From Flavobacterium sp. (GTDB taxonomy: Bacteria > Bacteroidota > Bacteroidia > Flavobacteriales > Flavobacteriaceae), in NCBI GenBank assembly GCA_030682755.1, contig JAUXNR010000113.1:1-25117 (forward strand): a DNA stretch of 25,117 nt. Reading direction: 5' to 3'. Position 1 is the stretch's first letter. Each line of letters starts with the position of its first letter. The position numbers and the translations under genes were made by a program. Shown here piece by piece: positions 1-7,647 of the stretch. The notes beneath the pieces were generated by a model. That model searched no databases. It was not told where the DNA came from and worked only from the letters and a program-made list of their open reading frames with translations.

Positions 1-474
1 TCCTGATTCAGCCGGAATTATAGTATTTCCAAATAATTTTAGTTTTGAAAAACTGGAAATTGTTGAAGGATGTTTATACATATCCAAATCCATTGCCGGA
101 GCAAAATAAACCGGACATTTTGCAGACAAATAGGTAGCAATTAACAAATTATCGCAATTGCCATTTGCCATTTTAGACAATGTATTTGCTGTAGCGGGAG
201 CCACAAGCATTAAATCTGCCCACAAAGCTAAATCCACATGATTATTCCAGGAAGGATTTCCGTCTTCTTCTTCATTTAGAAATTCAGAATGTACAGGATT
301 TTTTGATAACGTTGATAACGTTAGGGGTGTTACAAAATCTTTAGAGGCAGGAGTCATAATTACTTTGACTTCTGCCTCTGATTTTATTAATAATCGAACT
401 AAGAATGCAGTTTTATAAGCGGCAATTCCACCAGAAACTCCTAGTAGTATTTTTTTCCCTTTTAAAACTGACAT
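1..474 (-). CDS. coaBC: CoaBC, phosphopantothenoylcysteine decarboxylase / phosphopantothenate-cysteine ligase (partial, N-terminal half)
   Basis: Bifunctional cytoplasmic enzyme of coenzyme A synthesis. It joins cysteine to 4'-phosphopantothenate and decarboxylates the product to 4'-phosphopantetheine. Only the first 158 codons are here; the reading frame is still open at base 1, so the rest lies to the left. The N-terminus reads MSVLKGKKILLGVSGGIAAY, the flavin-binding start of the CoaC flavoprotein domain. The later stretches with NHVDLALWADLMLVAPATAN and, near the edge, YFAPAMD match conserved CoaC segments around the flavin and active site. The ATG at 472-474 lies 4 bases after the stop of the rpoZ gene, so it is almost certainly cotranscribed with bamD and rpoZ, as is usual in flavobacteria. 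The CoaB ligase domain is not visible. Confidence 0.95.
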   Translation of the reverse strand, partial: MSVLKGKKILLGVSGGIAAYKTAFLVRLLIKSEAEVKVIMTPASKDFVTPLTLSTLSKNPVHSEFLNEEEDGNPSWNNHVDLALWADLMLVAPATANTLSKMANGNCDNLLIATYLSAKCPVYFAPAMDLDMYKHPSTISSFSKLKLFGNTIIPAESG

Positions 475-478
475 ACGT

Positions 479-799
479 TTAGTCTTGTGTAGTATCTCTA
501 AAATAAATTTTACCGTCCATCCACTCTTGAACTGCTAAAGCGTGTGGTTTTGGTAATTTCTCATAGAATTTTGAAACTTCGATTTGTTCTTTATTTTCAA
601 AAATTTCTTCTAAACTATCATTATATGTTGCAAATTCTTCCAATTTTTCAATTAATTCTTTTTTAATTTCAGAGTTAATTTGGTTGGCTCTTTTTGCCAT
701 GATTGTTATCGCTTCATAAACATTTCCAGTTGGAGCTTCAATTGCACTTTTATCATAAGTGATTGTATTTACCGTTGCATTGGTTTTCTTTAAATCCAT
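479..799 (-). CDS. rpoZ: RNA polymerase omega subunit (RpoZ/Rpb6-like, Bacteroidetes type)
   Basis: Small 106-residue protein of the omega/Rpb6 family, which binds the beta' subunit and helps assemble RNA polymerase. The family-typical core is at residues 27-45: NVYEAITIMAKRANQIN, the counterpart of the conserved R-x-xQL segment of omega. An acidic helix and a family-typical tail (WMDGKIYFRDT) follow. The Bacteroidetes form is diverged from E. coli RpoZ and is often annotated only as 'RNA polymerase Rpb6'. The identification also rests on its place between bamD (10 bases upstream) and coaBC (4 bases downstream), a conserved flavobacterial order. It probably shares the promoter found upstream of bamD. 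Confidence 0.88.
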   Translation of the reverse strand: MDLKKTNATVNTITYDKSAIEAPTGNVYEAITIMAKRANQINSEIKKELIEKLEEFATYNDSLEEIFENKEQIEVSKFYEKLPKPHALAVQEWMDGKIYFRDTTQD

Positions 800-809
800 G
801 TTCGCTTCT

Positions 810-1601
810 TTATTTTGAAAATTGTGTTAAATCATTATTTAGTCTGCTCAACATTTCGTCGGCTTCTTTTTTATATTTTGTTTCGCTATTGAACTTAATC
901 AGTTTATCATAAGCCTCTTTAGCAATTTCGATACGTTCTTTCATCTTATATTCCACACTATTAATGGCTAAATGATAAGCTGAATCAAATTTGTAATACA
1001 ACGCATCCTCCTTATATGGTGTTCCCGGATAATCTGAAATGAAATTCTCCAAAACAATTATAGCGGCTTTATAATCTCTGATTGTATTGTACTGTTTTGC
1101 AATTTCAAACGCTTTCTTTTCTAATTTTTCACGCAAATCTTTTGCCAAAGTGTTAGCTTGTGGAAAGTATTCAGAATTTGGATAATTATCAATAAAAGCT
1201 TGAAGTTTATCAATTGCTTTATAGGTATCTGTTTGGTCTAAACTATAAACAGGAGACAATTGAGCATAACAAAAAGCTCCTAAATATGCTGCTTCTTCAA
1301 TTTTTTCACTTTTTGGATAAGCCGAAGCAAAACTTTCAAACTGATATCCCGCTAAATAATATTGTTTGGTTTTATATAAACTCTGTGAATACATATAAAA
1401 CATTTTTTCAGCTTGAGGTTTTCCTCTGTAACTTGGTGCGATTTGTTCAAATAAACGAATTGCTTTGTTATATTTTCCGGCTTCATATTTTTTTTCTGCC
1501 ATTGGATATTTAACCGCAACATCTTCGTTTTTTAATGCTTTTTGATATTCGCTACAAGAAGCAAGGAAAACAAGTAAAAATAACGCAACTAATTTATTCA
1601 T
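810..1601 (-). CDS. bamD: BamD, outer membrane protein assembly lipoprotein
   Basis: TPR lipoprotein of the BAM complex, which works with BamA to insert beta-barrel proteins into the outer membrane. The 263-residue product starts with a signal peptide ending in the lipobox LASC (Cys16), so it is predicted to be lipidated. The mature part is a series of TPR-like helical pairs: EKKYEAGKYNKAIRLFEQI near 36-54, a following pair with KTKQYYLAGYQFESF near 77-91, and later repeats with YPNSEYFPQA and YPGTPYKEDA. Such Y-P-x-S/T turns are typical of BamD/ComL-type quartet repeats. It is the first gene of a bamD-rpoZ-coaBC unit, and a good flavobacterial promoter lies about 55 bases upstream. The length is normal for the family. 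Confidence 0.92.
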   Translation of the reverse strand: MNKLVALFLLVFLASCSEYQKALKNEDVAVKYPMAEKKYEAGKYNKAIRLFEQIAPSYRGKPQAEKMFYMYSQSLYKTKQYYLAGYQFESFASAYPKSEKIEEAAYLGAFCYAQLSPVYSLDQTDTYKAIDKLQAFIDNYPNSEYFPQANTLAKDLREKLEKKAFEIAKQYNTIRDYKAAIIVLENFISDYPGTPYKEDALYYKFDSAYHLAINSVEYKMKERIEIAKEAYDKLIKFNSETKYKKEADEMLSRLNNDLTQFSK

Positions 1602-1656
1602 TATACTATTTTGATTGTCTGATTTTTAAGGTATTATTTCTCTAAAAACCGAACTG

Positions 1657-1687
1657 CAAATTTAGTCATAATTAGCAGACTACAAAA
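1657..1687 (-). promoter_or_regulatory. Flavobacterial promoter for bamD-rpoZ-coaBC
   Basis: On the minus strand TTTTG (1687-1683), an 18-base spacer and TAAATTTG (1664-1657) match the Bacteroidetes primary-sigma pattern TTG-N17-23-TAnnTTTG. Transcription would begin near 1650, leaving a leader of about 50 bases before the bamD ATG. No competing match was seen in this gap. Confidence 0.65.
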
Positions 1688-1720
1688 CATTTTTAGTTTT
1701 TGTTCGATTTTGAGTCAAAA

Positions 1721-1754
1721 AAACAAAAAAGATGCGAATAAGTCCGCATCTTTT
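1721..1754 (-). terminator. Rho-independent terminator after the ferritin gene
   Basis: Perfect 10-bp inverted repeat, AAAAGATGCG (1727-1736) and CGCATCTTTT (1745-1754), around an 8-base loop. On the minus strand the stem is followed by TTGTTTTTTT. It lies 23 bases past the stop of the ferritin gene and separates that unit from the bamD promoter. Confidence 0.85.
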
Positions 1755-1776
1755 AAGTAATGATTAACATGATTTT

Positions 1777-2286
1777 TTATTTATCCTGTGGAATTGGACT
1801 TACAAAGTTTTTCATTTCGTTGTCAAAAAGGTATAATCCACCTTTATCATCTCCAATAAGATTCACTTTATCAAGAATATATCGTGCATTTGCTTCTTCT
1901 TCAATTTGTTCTGCAACATACCATTGTAAAAAATTATGTGTTGCAAAATCTCTTTCGTCTAAAGTGATTCCAACTAAATTGTTGATGCTTTCAGAAACTT
2001 TAATTTCATGTTCCAATAATTGTTTGAATAAGGTTTTATAATGTGTCAAATCTAAAGCAGGCTCCACCGTTGCAGAAACTTTTGCTTGTCCGCCTCTTTG
2101 ATTCACATATTTTATTAATTTAAGCATATGCATTCGTTCTTCGTCTGATTGGTTATACATAAAGGTTGAAATTCCTTCATAACCTTGAACTTCTGCCCAT
2201 GAAGCCATGGCTAAATATACTTGCGACGAATCGCCTTCCATTTGAATTTGCTTATTTAACGCGTCTAAAACTTTTGCTGATAACAT
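1777..2286 (-). CDS. ftnA: Ferritin (FtnA-type iron storage protein)
   Basis: Cytoplasmic 24-mer iron-storage protein that oxidises Fe(II) and stores ferric mineral. The 169-residue length is normal for bacterial non-heme ferritin. The four-helix ferroxidase ligands are visible: Glu17 in QMEGDSSQVYL, Glu/His in DEERMHM (about 49-55), Glu in LEHEIKVSES and the helix-D motif QWYVAEQIEEEA (about 126-137). There is no bacterioferritin heme-binding Met in the usual place, so this is FtnA rather than Bfr. It starts 23 bases after the stop of dapA on the same strand and is followed by a strong terminator, so it is the last gene of the DUF6913-dapA-ferritin run. An own promoter inside the end of dapA is possible, but I saw no good box. 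Confidence 0.95.
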   Translation of the reverse strand: MLSAKVLDALNKQIQMEGDSSQVYLAMASWAEVQGYEGISTFMYNQSDEERMHMLKLIKYVNQRGGQAKVSATVEPALDLTHYKTLFKQLLEHEIKVSESINNLVGITLDERDFATHNFLQWYVAEQIEEEANARYILDKVNLIGDDKGGLYLFDNEMKNFVSPIPQDK

Positions 2287-2309
2287 ATTTTAATTTCTTA
2301 ATTATTCAG

Positions 2310-3191
2310 CTAAATTACAATTTTCTCTACAAAATTTCTAATTCTGTTTGCTAAATCTTCGTTAACAGTCACAAGAGGTAATCGAACATAATTTTCTGAT
2401 AAACCTAACGCCTTGAATACTTCTTTTATTCCGGCCGGATTTCCTTGTTCAAAAATCATATCAATAACATCTGCCAAAAGATAATGCAATTGATATGCTT
2501 CATCAACTTTTCGTTCTAATCCTAAACGAACCATTGCTGAGAATTGTTTTGGAAATCCTTCACCAATGACAGAAATCACGCCAGCTCCTCCGGCTAAAAC
2601 CATTGGCAATGTTACCATATCATCACCTGAAATTACCAAAAAATCTTTTGGCTTGGTTTGAATTAATTTCATGGCCTGAACAATATCTCCGGCTGCTTCT
2701 TTGATTGCAACAATATTTTTAAAATCATTGGCTAGTCTTATTACTGTTGAAGGCAACATATTACTTGCCGTTCTTCCCGGAACATTATACAAGATTATGG
2801 GTAATGGCGAAACTTCAGCAATTGCTTTAAAATGCTGATAAATTCCTTCTTGTGTTGGTTTATTATAATAAGGTGAAACCGATAAAACCGCCGTAAAAGC
2901 AGACAAATCTCTGGTTTTTAACTCCTCAACAACCTGATGTGTATTGTTACCTCCTACACCTAAAACAAGGGGAAGCTTTCCATTGTTTGCTTCAACAACT
3001 GTATTGATAACCAATTCTTTTTCTTCTTGAGTTAAAGTAGCCGGTTCTCCTGTTGTCCCTAAAACTACCAGATAATCAATTCCACCTTCAATTTGATAAG
3101 CAACAATTCGCTTAAGTGCTTCAACATCTACTGAAAAATCTTTTTTAAACGGAGTCACAAGTGCAACACCCGTTCCTATTAATGATTGCAT
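2310..3191 (-). CDS. dapA: DapA, 4-hydroxy-tetrahydrodipicolinate synthase
   Basis: Condenses pyruvate with aspartate-4-semialdehyde, the first committed step of the lysine/diaminopimelate pathway. It is a cytoplasmic TIM-barrel class I aldolase. At 293 residues it has the standard length. Active-site residues are visible: the TTGEPATL motif with Thr46/Thr47, the YYNKP segment (about 108-112), Tyr135 in [10 protein letters not shown] and the Schiff-base Lys164 in VAIKEAAGD. The GxxGVISV stretch near residues 208-213 closes the barrel as usual. The ATG lies 2 bases after the stop of the DUF6913-like gene, so the two are cotranscribed; ferritin follows downstream. Confidence 0.97.
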   Translation of the reverse strand: MQSLIGTGVALVTPFKKDFSVDVEALKRIVAYQIEGGIDYLVVLGTTGEPATLTQEEKELVINTVVEANNGKLPLVLGVGGNNTHQVVEELKTRDLSAFTAVLSVSPYYNKPTQEGIYQHFKAIAEVSPLPIILYNVPGRTASNMLPSTVIRLANDFKNIVAIKEAAGDIVQAMKLIQTKPKDFLVISGDDMVTLPMVLAGGAGVISVIGEGFPKQFSAMVRLGLERKVDEAYQLHYLLADVIDMIFEQGNPAGIKEVFKALGLSENYVRLPLVTVNEDLANRIRNFVEKIVI

Positions 3192-3193
3192 AT

Positions 3194-3712
3194 TTATAAT
3201 TTATTAAGTATTCTTAAGTATTTTACTAATTCATCAACAAAAACAGCATAATCCTCTTGAGGTGTGTCTATCATTAAATGAAAAAGTCTTTTGTCTATAT
3301 TTGAAAATCCTGCTTTAAATTTTGCTTTTGAATTGTGGGTCACCAGTAATAATGGAGCCTTTTTTTCTTGAAAATAACCAATCAACAAATCAAATTCTTT
3401 TGCTTTAAACTCACGAACTTCTTTTTTGTCAATTGTTCCAATCCAACTCACATCTTTTTTGCTGAAATGCAAATAATCTAACTCTTCTTTCTTCTTATAT
3501 TTATTTTTATAAGCAAGTAGGGTTATATTTTCTGATTGAAAACCGCTTTTAAGCAATGCTTTTACCAGATTTTCTTTTTCGTTAAAATCTGTTTCATCAA
3601 TCAAAATTCCAACAGTTTTAATCTTACAATCAGAAACATCTGAATAACTATTAACTAACTTTTTCTTAATGATTCTTTTTGCGGAGAAATTCTTGAAAAT
3701 TTTTAAAAACAT
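3194..3712 (-). CDS. DUF6913-type flavobacterial protein of unknown function
   Basis: A 172-residue protein that I recognise as the uncharacterised family commonly found next to dapA in Flavobacteriaceae (DUF6913 by memory). No catalytic motif is evident. It has a basic N-terminal helix ([14 protein letters not shown]), an alpha/beta body with hydrophobic strands ([42 protein letters not shown]) and the conserved tail [15 protein letters not shown]. There is no signal peptide or convincing membrane segment, so it is probably cytoplasmic. Its stop nearly abuts the dapA start. A possible -7 box (TAATTTTG at 3738-3731) lies just upstream, but it has no matching -33 element. Function unknown. Confidence 0.8.
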   Translation of the reverse strand: MFLKIFKNFSAKRIIKKKLVNSYSDVSDCKIKTVGILIDETDFNEKENLVKALLKSGFQSENITLLAYKNKYKKKEELDYLHFSKKDVSWIGTIDKKEVREFKAKEFDLLIGYFQEKKAPLLLVTHNSKAKFKAGFSNIDKRLFHLMIDTPQEDYAVFVDELVKYLRILNKL

Positions 3713-3730
3713 AGTACCTTTACTTGGTTA

Positions 3731-3738
3731 CAAAATTA
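3731..3738 (-). promoter_or_regulatory. Possible -7 box for the DUF6913-dapA-ferritin unit
   Basis: TAATTTTG on the minus strand fits TAnnTTTG and would start transcription about 12 bases before the ATG at 3712. No TTG is found at the expected -33 distance, so this is only half a promoter. Confidence 0.3.
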
Positions 3739-3790
3739 TTTAATTAAAGTTGTTTTTTCGATGATAAAATTAAAAAACTACAGCATAGAA

Positions 3791-4540
3791 ATGAAACATT
3801 TTGTGTTATTTATAACATTTTTGATTTTTATTTCCTGTAGCACCAATCAATACAATGTTTCAAAAATTGAAGGCCGTAAAATTGAAATTAACCAAGAATT
3901 ACCAATTATTGCTGAATTTGAAACATTTATAAAGCCTTACAGAGATCATATAAACAAAGATTTAGATAGTGTTTTGGCCTTTGCTCCTGAAACTTTAGAC
4001 AAAAGCAAAGGACAATGGCAAACTAACATTGGTAACTTTATGGCCGATGTTTGTTTTGAGAAAGCTTCGATTCTTTTTGAGAAAAGACATCAAAAAAAAA
4101 TAGACATCTGTCTGTTAAATCATGGCGGAATTCGTTCCATAATTCCAAAAGGATCAATTACTTCAAGAACCGCTTTTGAGGTGATGCCTTTTGAAAACAG
4201 CATTAATGTCATCGCATTAAAAGGAGCACAAATTGAAGAAATGGCAACTTATTTAATTTCAGAAAAAAAACCTCATCCGGTTTCAGGTTTAAAAATAAAC
4301 ATCAACGCTTCTAATGAAATTATTTCAATTCTTGTGAATGATAAAACAGTGAATAAATCACAGACCTATTATGTGGCCACTTCAGACTACCTATCAAATG
4401 GCGGTGACAACATGACTTTTTTTCAAAAAAACGAAGGTGTTTTTGACTTAGATTACAAAATCAGAAATGTACTTATTGATCACTTTAAAGAAGTTGACAC
4501 TTTAAAAGTAAGCACAGAAAAAAGAATTATCATCAATTAA
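3791..4540 (+). CDS. 5'-nucleotidase C-terminal domain lipoprotein (split nucleotidase, part 1)
   Basis: Free-standing version of the substrate-binding C-terminal domain of UshA-like 5'-nucleotidases. The frame is open from 3761, but I prefer the ATG at 3791: it gives 249 residues and a classical lipoprotein signal, MKHFVLFITFLIFISCS, with Cys at position 16. The domain shows GQWQTNIGNFMAD, the ICLLNHGGIRSIIPKG segment and ATSDYLSNGGDNMTFF, all typical of this domain, where the Asn-Gly-Gly-Ile-Arg and Gly-Gly-Asp loops line the nucleoside pocket. The metallophosphatase half is the next gene, 7 bases downstream. The pair presumably acts as one enzyme in the periplasm or at the cell surface, releasing phosphate from nucleotides. 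That cooperation is inferred from order and domain logic. Confidence 0.88.
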   Translation: MKHFVLFITFLIFISCSTNQYNVSKIEGRKIEINQELPIIAEFETFIKPYRDHINKDLDSVLAFAPETLDKSKGQWQTNIGNFMADVCFEKASILFEKRHQKKIDICLLNHGGIRSIIPKGSITSRTAFEVMPFENSINVIALKGAQIEEMATYLISEKKPHPVSGLKININASNEIISILVNDKTVNKSQTYYVATSDYLSNGGDNMTFFQKNEGVFDLDYKIRNVLIDHFKEVDTLKVSTEKRIIIN

Positions 4541-4547
4541 ATTGATT

Positions 4548-5462
4548 ATGAAAAGAAGAGAATTCATAAGAAACACCGTTGCAAGTTCTGCATTAGTTGG
4601 ATTAGGAGGATTGAGCTTAAGTAGTTTTGAAACCTTAAAATCAAAACATTTAACAATTCTTCATACGAATGATGTACATAGTTATATTGATCCTTTTCCG
4701 GCAGATCATCCCAAAAATCCAAACATGGGAGGTGTTTCAAGAAGAGCCGCATTAATTGAAAAAATAAAAAAAGAAAATCCGAATGTTTTACTTTTGGATG
4801 CCGGAGATAGTTTTCAAGGCACACCTTATTTTAACTACTTTGGTGGCGAATTGGAATTCAAACTGATGAGCATGATGGGTTATGAAGCCACAACAATTGG
4901 CAATCATGAATTTGATAACGGTATTGACGGATTAGCGGCTCAAATTCCGCATGCTAATTTTAAATTTCTATCAGCCAATTACGATTTTAAGAATACTGTT
5001 TTGGATGGTTTTGTAAAACCCTATCATGTGTTTATTAAAAACGGAATTAGAGTAGGTGTTTTTGGATTAGGAGTTGAACTTGCCGGTTTAGTGGATAAAA
5101 AACATTACAAAGAAACTGTCTATAATAATCCGTTGGAAATTTCTCAGGACATGGTTTCTATTTTGAAAAATCAGGAAAAATGTGATATCATAATCTGCCT
5201 TTCTCACATTGGCTATCAATATAAAAATGAACCTGATAAAATTTGTGACGTAATATTGGCCCAAAAAACAAAAGACATTGATTTGATTATTGGTGGTCAC
5301 ACACATACTTTTTTAGACAAACCTTCTATTTTTGAAAACTTGGAAGGAAAAAAAGTTTTAGTAAATCAAGTGGGTTGTTACGGAATTAATTTAGGTCGAA
5401 TTGATTTTTATTTAGACAATGATAAAAAGATAATTTCTCAAGGAAAATCAATCGTTATTTGA
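4548..5462 (+). CDS. Tat-exported metallophosphatase (split 5'-nucleotidase, part 2)
   Basis: Calcineurin-like metallophosphoesterase domain of the 5'-nucleotidase family. The frame is open from a TTG at 4542, but the ATG at 4548 starts a clear twin-arginine signal, MKRREFIRNTVASSALVGLG, so I use it (304 residues). The two-metal site is complete: LHTNDVHS (Asp42, His44), LLDAGDSFQGTP, TIGNHEFDNG, CLSHIGYQ and IIGGHTHT. No C-terminal nucleotidase domain follows; it is supplied by the gene immediately upstream. Export in folded form through Tat fits a metalloenzyme loaded with metal in the cytoplasm. The 3' end overlaps the convergent membrane-protein gene by 15 bases. Confidence 0.92.
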   Translation: MKRREFIRNTVASSALVGLGGLSLSSFETLKSKHLTILHTNDVHSYIDPFPADHPKNPNMGGVSRRAALIEKIKKENPNVLLLDAGDSFQGTPYFNYFGGELEFKLMSMMGYEATTIGNHEFDNGIDGLAAQIPHANFKFLSANYDFKNTVLDGFVKPYHVFIKNGIRVGVFGLGVELAGLVDKKHYKETVYNNPLEISQDMVSILKNQEKCDIIICLSHIGYQYKNEPDKICDVILAQKTKDIDLIIGGHTHTFLDKPSIFENLEGKKVLVNQVGCYGINLGRIDFYLDNDKKIISQGKSIVI

Positions 5463-6119
5463 TTTTTCTGCCAGAATAATATATTTAAAAAACAGATAAT
5501 GACCAATTGAAAAACAAATGGTTCTAATGGTTTGAAATACCAATATTTCCATATAAAAATTTTCAATTACAAAGACAAAAATCAATACAGTAAATAGGAT
5601 TGTGCTAATTAACAATAGAGTGTTTTTCAAATCTTCTTCAAAATAATAATTTGAAACCGCAATTCCTGCCATCATCGAAATTAAAATAGCATTAAAAACT
5701 GAAGGGAAAAAATTATCACCTAAATTCATTTCAGTCAAAAGAATGCAATAAAATAAAATAGCCAGAAAAGGCATTGTACCCAACATAATTGGAAGTAACC
5801 TAATTTTAATTGTATATTTTATAACCAAGATAAAGGTTAAAAACCTAAAAAACAGAAAAAAAAGAACAGCATACAACAAAAACTGATCTGCTTCAAACAT
5901 CAGTACTATATTTGAAATGGCCGCAAAAATCAAAGCCACTAAATAATAAACATCTCTTTTCTTTGATGAAAACCAATAGATTAAAATCAAAATTGGTAAT
6001 AAAGTTGGACGTGTAAAACTAATGGCGAATTTATTTTCTACTGTAACTCCAATTGCTAAAACAATAGCAACCAAAACATATAAATAAGTAAGCTTATTTT
6101 TTAAAATACTTAAATTCAA
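5448..6119 (-). CDS. Multi-pass membrane protein, YhhN/lysoplasmalogenase-like (paralogue 2)
   Basis: A 223-residue protein made almost wholly of hydrophobic segments (about 7-8 helices). It is clearly a paralogue of the gene just upstream: both have [KR]P-x-L followed by YW-x-SS-x-KRD, then PFxxxxFY, N-x-ILISxxxGIAxSxY, and FYxxxLVF near the end. This layout resembles the YhhN family, whose characterised animal members hydrolyse lysoplasmalogen, but the match is faint and no function is proven. The start is a TTG at 6119 that overlaps the upstream TGA stop as TTGA, a coupling arrangement like the common ATGA; I found no in-frame ATG close by. Its 3' end overlaps the convergent metallophosphatase gene. 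Confidence 0.7.
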   Translation of the reverse strand: MNLSILKNKLTYLYVLVAIVLAIGVTVENKFAISFTRPTLLPILILIYWFSSKKRDVYYLVALIFAAISNIVLMFEADQFLLYAVLFFLFFRFLTFILVIKYTIKIRLLPIMLGTMPFLAILFYCILLTEMNLGDNFFPSVFNAILISMMAGIAVSNYYFEEDLKNTLLLISTILFTVLIFVFVIENFYMEILVFQTIRTICFSIGHYLFFKYIILAEKSNND

Positions 6120-6790
6120 CTTTTTAAATTTAAAGTTTCAGATTTTTCAATTTCAATAATGAATTTATAAAAAGCAAAATACGCAAATATATTCAACGAC
6201 ATAGCTATTGGTCTAAATACCAAAAGGTCTATATAAAACTTTTCTAAAAATATAATAAAATGAAGCGTTACAAATGAAATCACACAAATCAACAACCAAT
6301 AACTAAAAGTTGAATTATTCATGATATAATCTGAAATTGCAATTCCTCCCAAAAGGGAAATTAAAATGTTATGAATTATAAGAATGTAGTAAATCTTTCT
6401 TGACACTAATTCAGTATCAAAAAAAATATAAAAAAACAATAACATAAAAGGTATGGAAGCCAGAATAATTGGCACGTAATCTTTGATTTTTTTTACCTTT
6501 AAAATATAATAAATTGTGATAATTCTATGAATCACAAAAACCACTAAAGCGATAAAAATTAAGTTCAAATGATTTGGAATAAATAACAGGTTTGTTACAA
6601 GAGAAGTTCCAATGGTAAGAAAGAAAAGGTAATCTCTTTTATTTGAACTGTACCAATACAATAACAATATAATTATTGACAAAGATGGTTTAAAAACATA
6701 AATAACAGGCAAAATTTTAAAATACTCTGCTGTTATTTCAACTAAAGAAACAAAAAAAAGAATAATAGTTAAAAGTTTTACCTTATTCAT
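6116..6790 (-). CDS. Multi-pass membrane protein, YhhN/lysoplasmalogenase-like (paralogue 1)
   Basis: First of two tandem paralogues. From the ATG at 6790 it encodes 224 residues; the frame opens two codons earlier with a TTG, which I reject because the ATG gives a normal positively charged start (MNKVKLLTII) followed by a hydrophobic helix. About 7-8 predicted helices. Conserved points shared with its partner are KPSLSIIILLLYWYSSNKRD (about 36-55), IRRI/T-type loop residues, PIILASIPFMLLFFY, LISLLGGIAISDY and FYIDLLVF. The 'GIAISDY' piece recalls the small-x-SD motif of YhhN proteins. A strong terminator stands between it and the rhodopsin gene upstream, so cotranscription with the rhodopsin is unlikely. 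Function unknown. Confidence 0.7.
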   Translation of the reverse strand: MNKVKLLTIILFFVSLVEITAEYFKILPVIYVFKPSLSIIILLLYWYSSNKRDYLFFLTIGTSLVTNLLFIPNHLNLIFIALVVFVIHRIITIYYILKVKKIKDYVPIILASIPFMLLFFYIFFDTELVSRKIYYILIIHNILISLLGGIAISDYIMNNSTFSYWLLICVISFVTLHFIIFLEKFYIDLLVFRPIAMSLNIFAYFAFYKFIIEIEKSETLNLKS

Positions 6791-6866
6791 TTTCAATTAA
6801 ATAATAATTTATGAATAAAGTTATGGATTTTATAATTAATTACGAATAATAATATATTTTTTAAGC

Positions 6867-6899
6867 AAAAAAACCGAGTCTTTCTCAAAACTCGGTTTT
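6867..6899 (-). terminator. Rho-independent terminator after the rhodopsin gene
   Basis: Perfect 10-bp stem, AAAACCGAGT (6870-6879) and ACTCGGTTTT (6890-6899), with a 10-base loop. On the minus strand it is followed by a run of T. It lies 23 bases past the rhodopsin stop and implies a single-gene rhodopsin transcript. Confidence 0.88.
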
Positions 6900-6921
6900 A
6901 AAAGCTTTTTTTTTAAGGATT

Positions 6922-7647
6922 TTATTTACTTGATTTAACAGCCAACGAATAGATTACTAAACCAAAACCAATTTTATTAATTGCATCGGCAATATTGTAA
7001 ACTACATCAATATTTAAATTTAAACCATGTAAACCACTGTACCAGCCATCAGTTCCTAACATGTATCCCAGCGGATAAATTGACCATCCGACCAATACAA
7101 ACCAACATAAAATTTTATGAGCAGCTAAAACATCTCCTCCGGCTTCTTTGGCTAATTTGGCCGCTGAACCTAACCAAATATCATATACAATTACAAAGTA
7201 AGCCACACCTGAGATGAATCCCCAAAGAGCTGCGTTATCTCTATCAACTGCTTCACCAAAATAACCTGTTACTAGCATGATGATTGAAAAACCAATCATT
7301 CGCCACAATAACGATTGTTTTGCACCGGCAATTTTTAGAATTAAATAAAACTCAAGACACATTAATGGCACAGTTAACACCCAATCTACATATCTAAAAA
7401 ATGTAGGAGATTCCATGTGAGCTGCCCAATAATCTCTCATATAAAAATAATGAACTGCGGCAATGAATGTAATCAAGCCGGAAACTAAAACGGATGTACG
7501 CCATTTTTTGTCAAATTGACTCAATGACAGAAAGAAAAAAGCTGATGCAGCCATCATAGCCATACAGCCAACAAAAAACGTGAATCCTACATAATCTGTA
7601 GGGTCTAACTTTGGAACTAAGTCCGCAACTAACATAAAGTTTTTCAT
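6922..7647 (-). CDS. Proteorhodopsin, light-driven proton pump (green-absorbing type)
   Basis: Seven-helix retinal protein of the inner membrane that pumps protons outward in light. Starting at the ATG at 7647 it has 241 residues. The frame reads back to a TTG at 7680, but those 11 extra residues are polar and overlap the regulatory region, so I reject them. Key residues: His66 (partner of the proton acceptor), Arg85, Asp88 (acceptor), Thr92 and Glu99 (donor) in RYVDWVLTVPLMCLE, that is the D-T-E set of proton pumps rather than NDQ sodium pumps or NTQ chloride pumps. Met96 stands at the spectral-tuning site (position 105 of the original proteorhodopsin), which predicts green absorption. Retinal binds Lys225 in DAINKIGFG. 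It is divergent from blh, and a terminator follows. Confidence 0.97.
   Translation of the reverse strand: MKNFMLVADLVPKLDPTDYVGFTFFVGCMAMMAASAFFFLSLSQFDKKWRTSVLVSGLITFIAAVHYFYMRDYWAAHMESPTFFRYVDWVLTVPLMCLEFYLILKIAGAKQSLLWRMIGFSIIMLVTGYFGEAVDRDNAALWGFISGVAYFVIVYDIWLGSAAKLAKEAGGDVLAAHKILCWFVLVGWSIYPLGYMLGTDGWYSGLHGLNLNIDVVYNIADAINKIGFGLVIYSLAVKSSK

Noticed and set aside
305..322. Tandem GATAACGTT repeat (two copies, each with an AACGTT palindrome)
   Set aside because: It lies inside coaBC and encodes LTLSTLS, a normal part of the protein; no reason to see a regulatory site.
1760..2041. 93-codon open frame opposite the ferritin gene
   Set aside because: Shadow frame antisense to a well-supported gene, without its own control signals or recognisable product.
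3761..3790. Ten-residue extension of the nucleotidase lipoprotein from the ATG at 3761
   Set aside because: The ATG at 3791 gives a compact lipoprotein signal with the lipobox Cys at position 16; the longer start would put a polar stretch before it.
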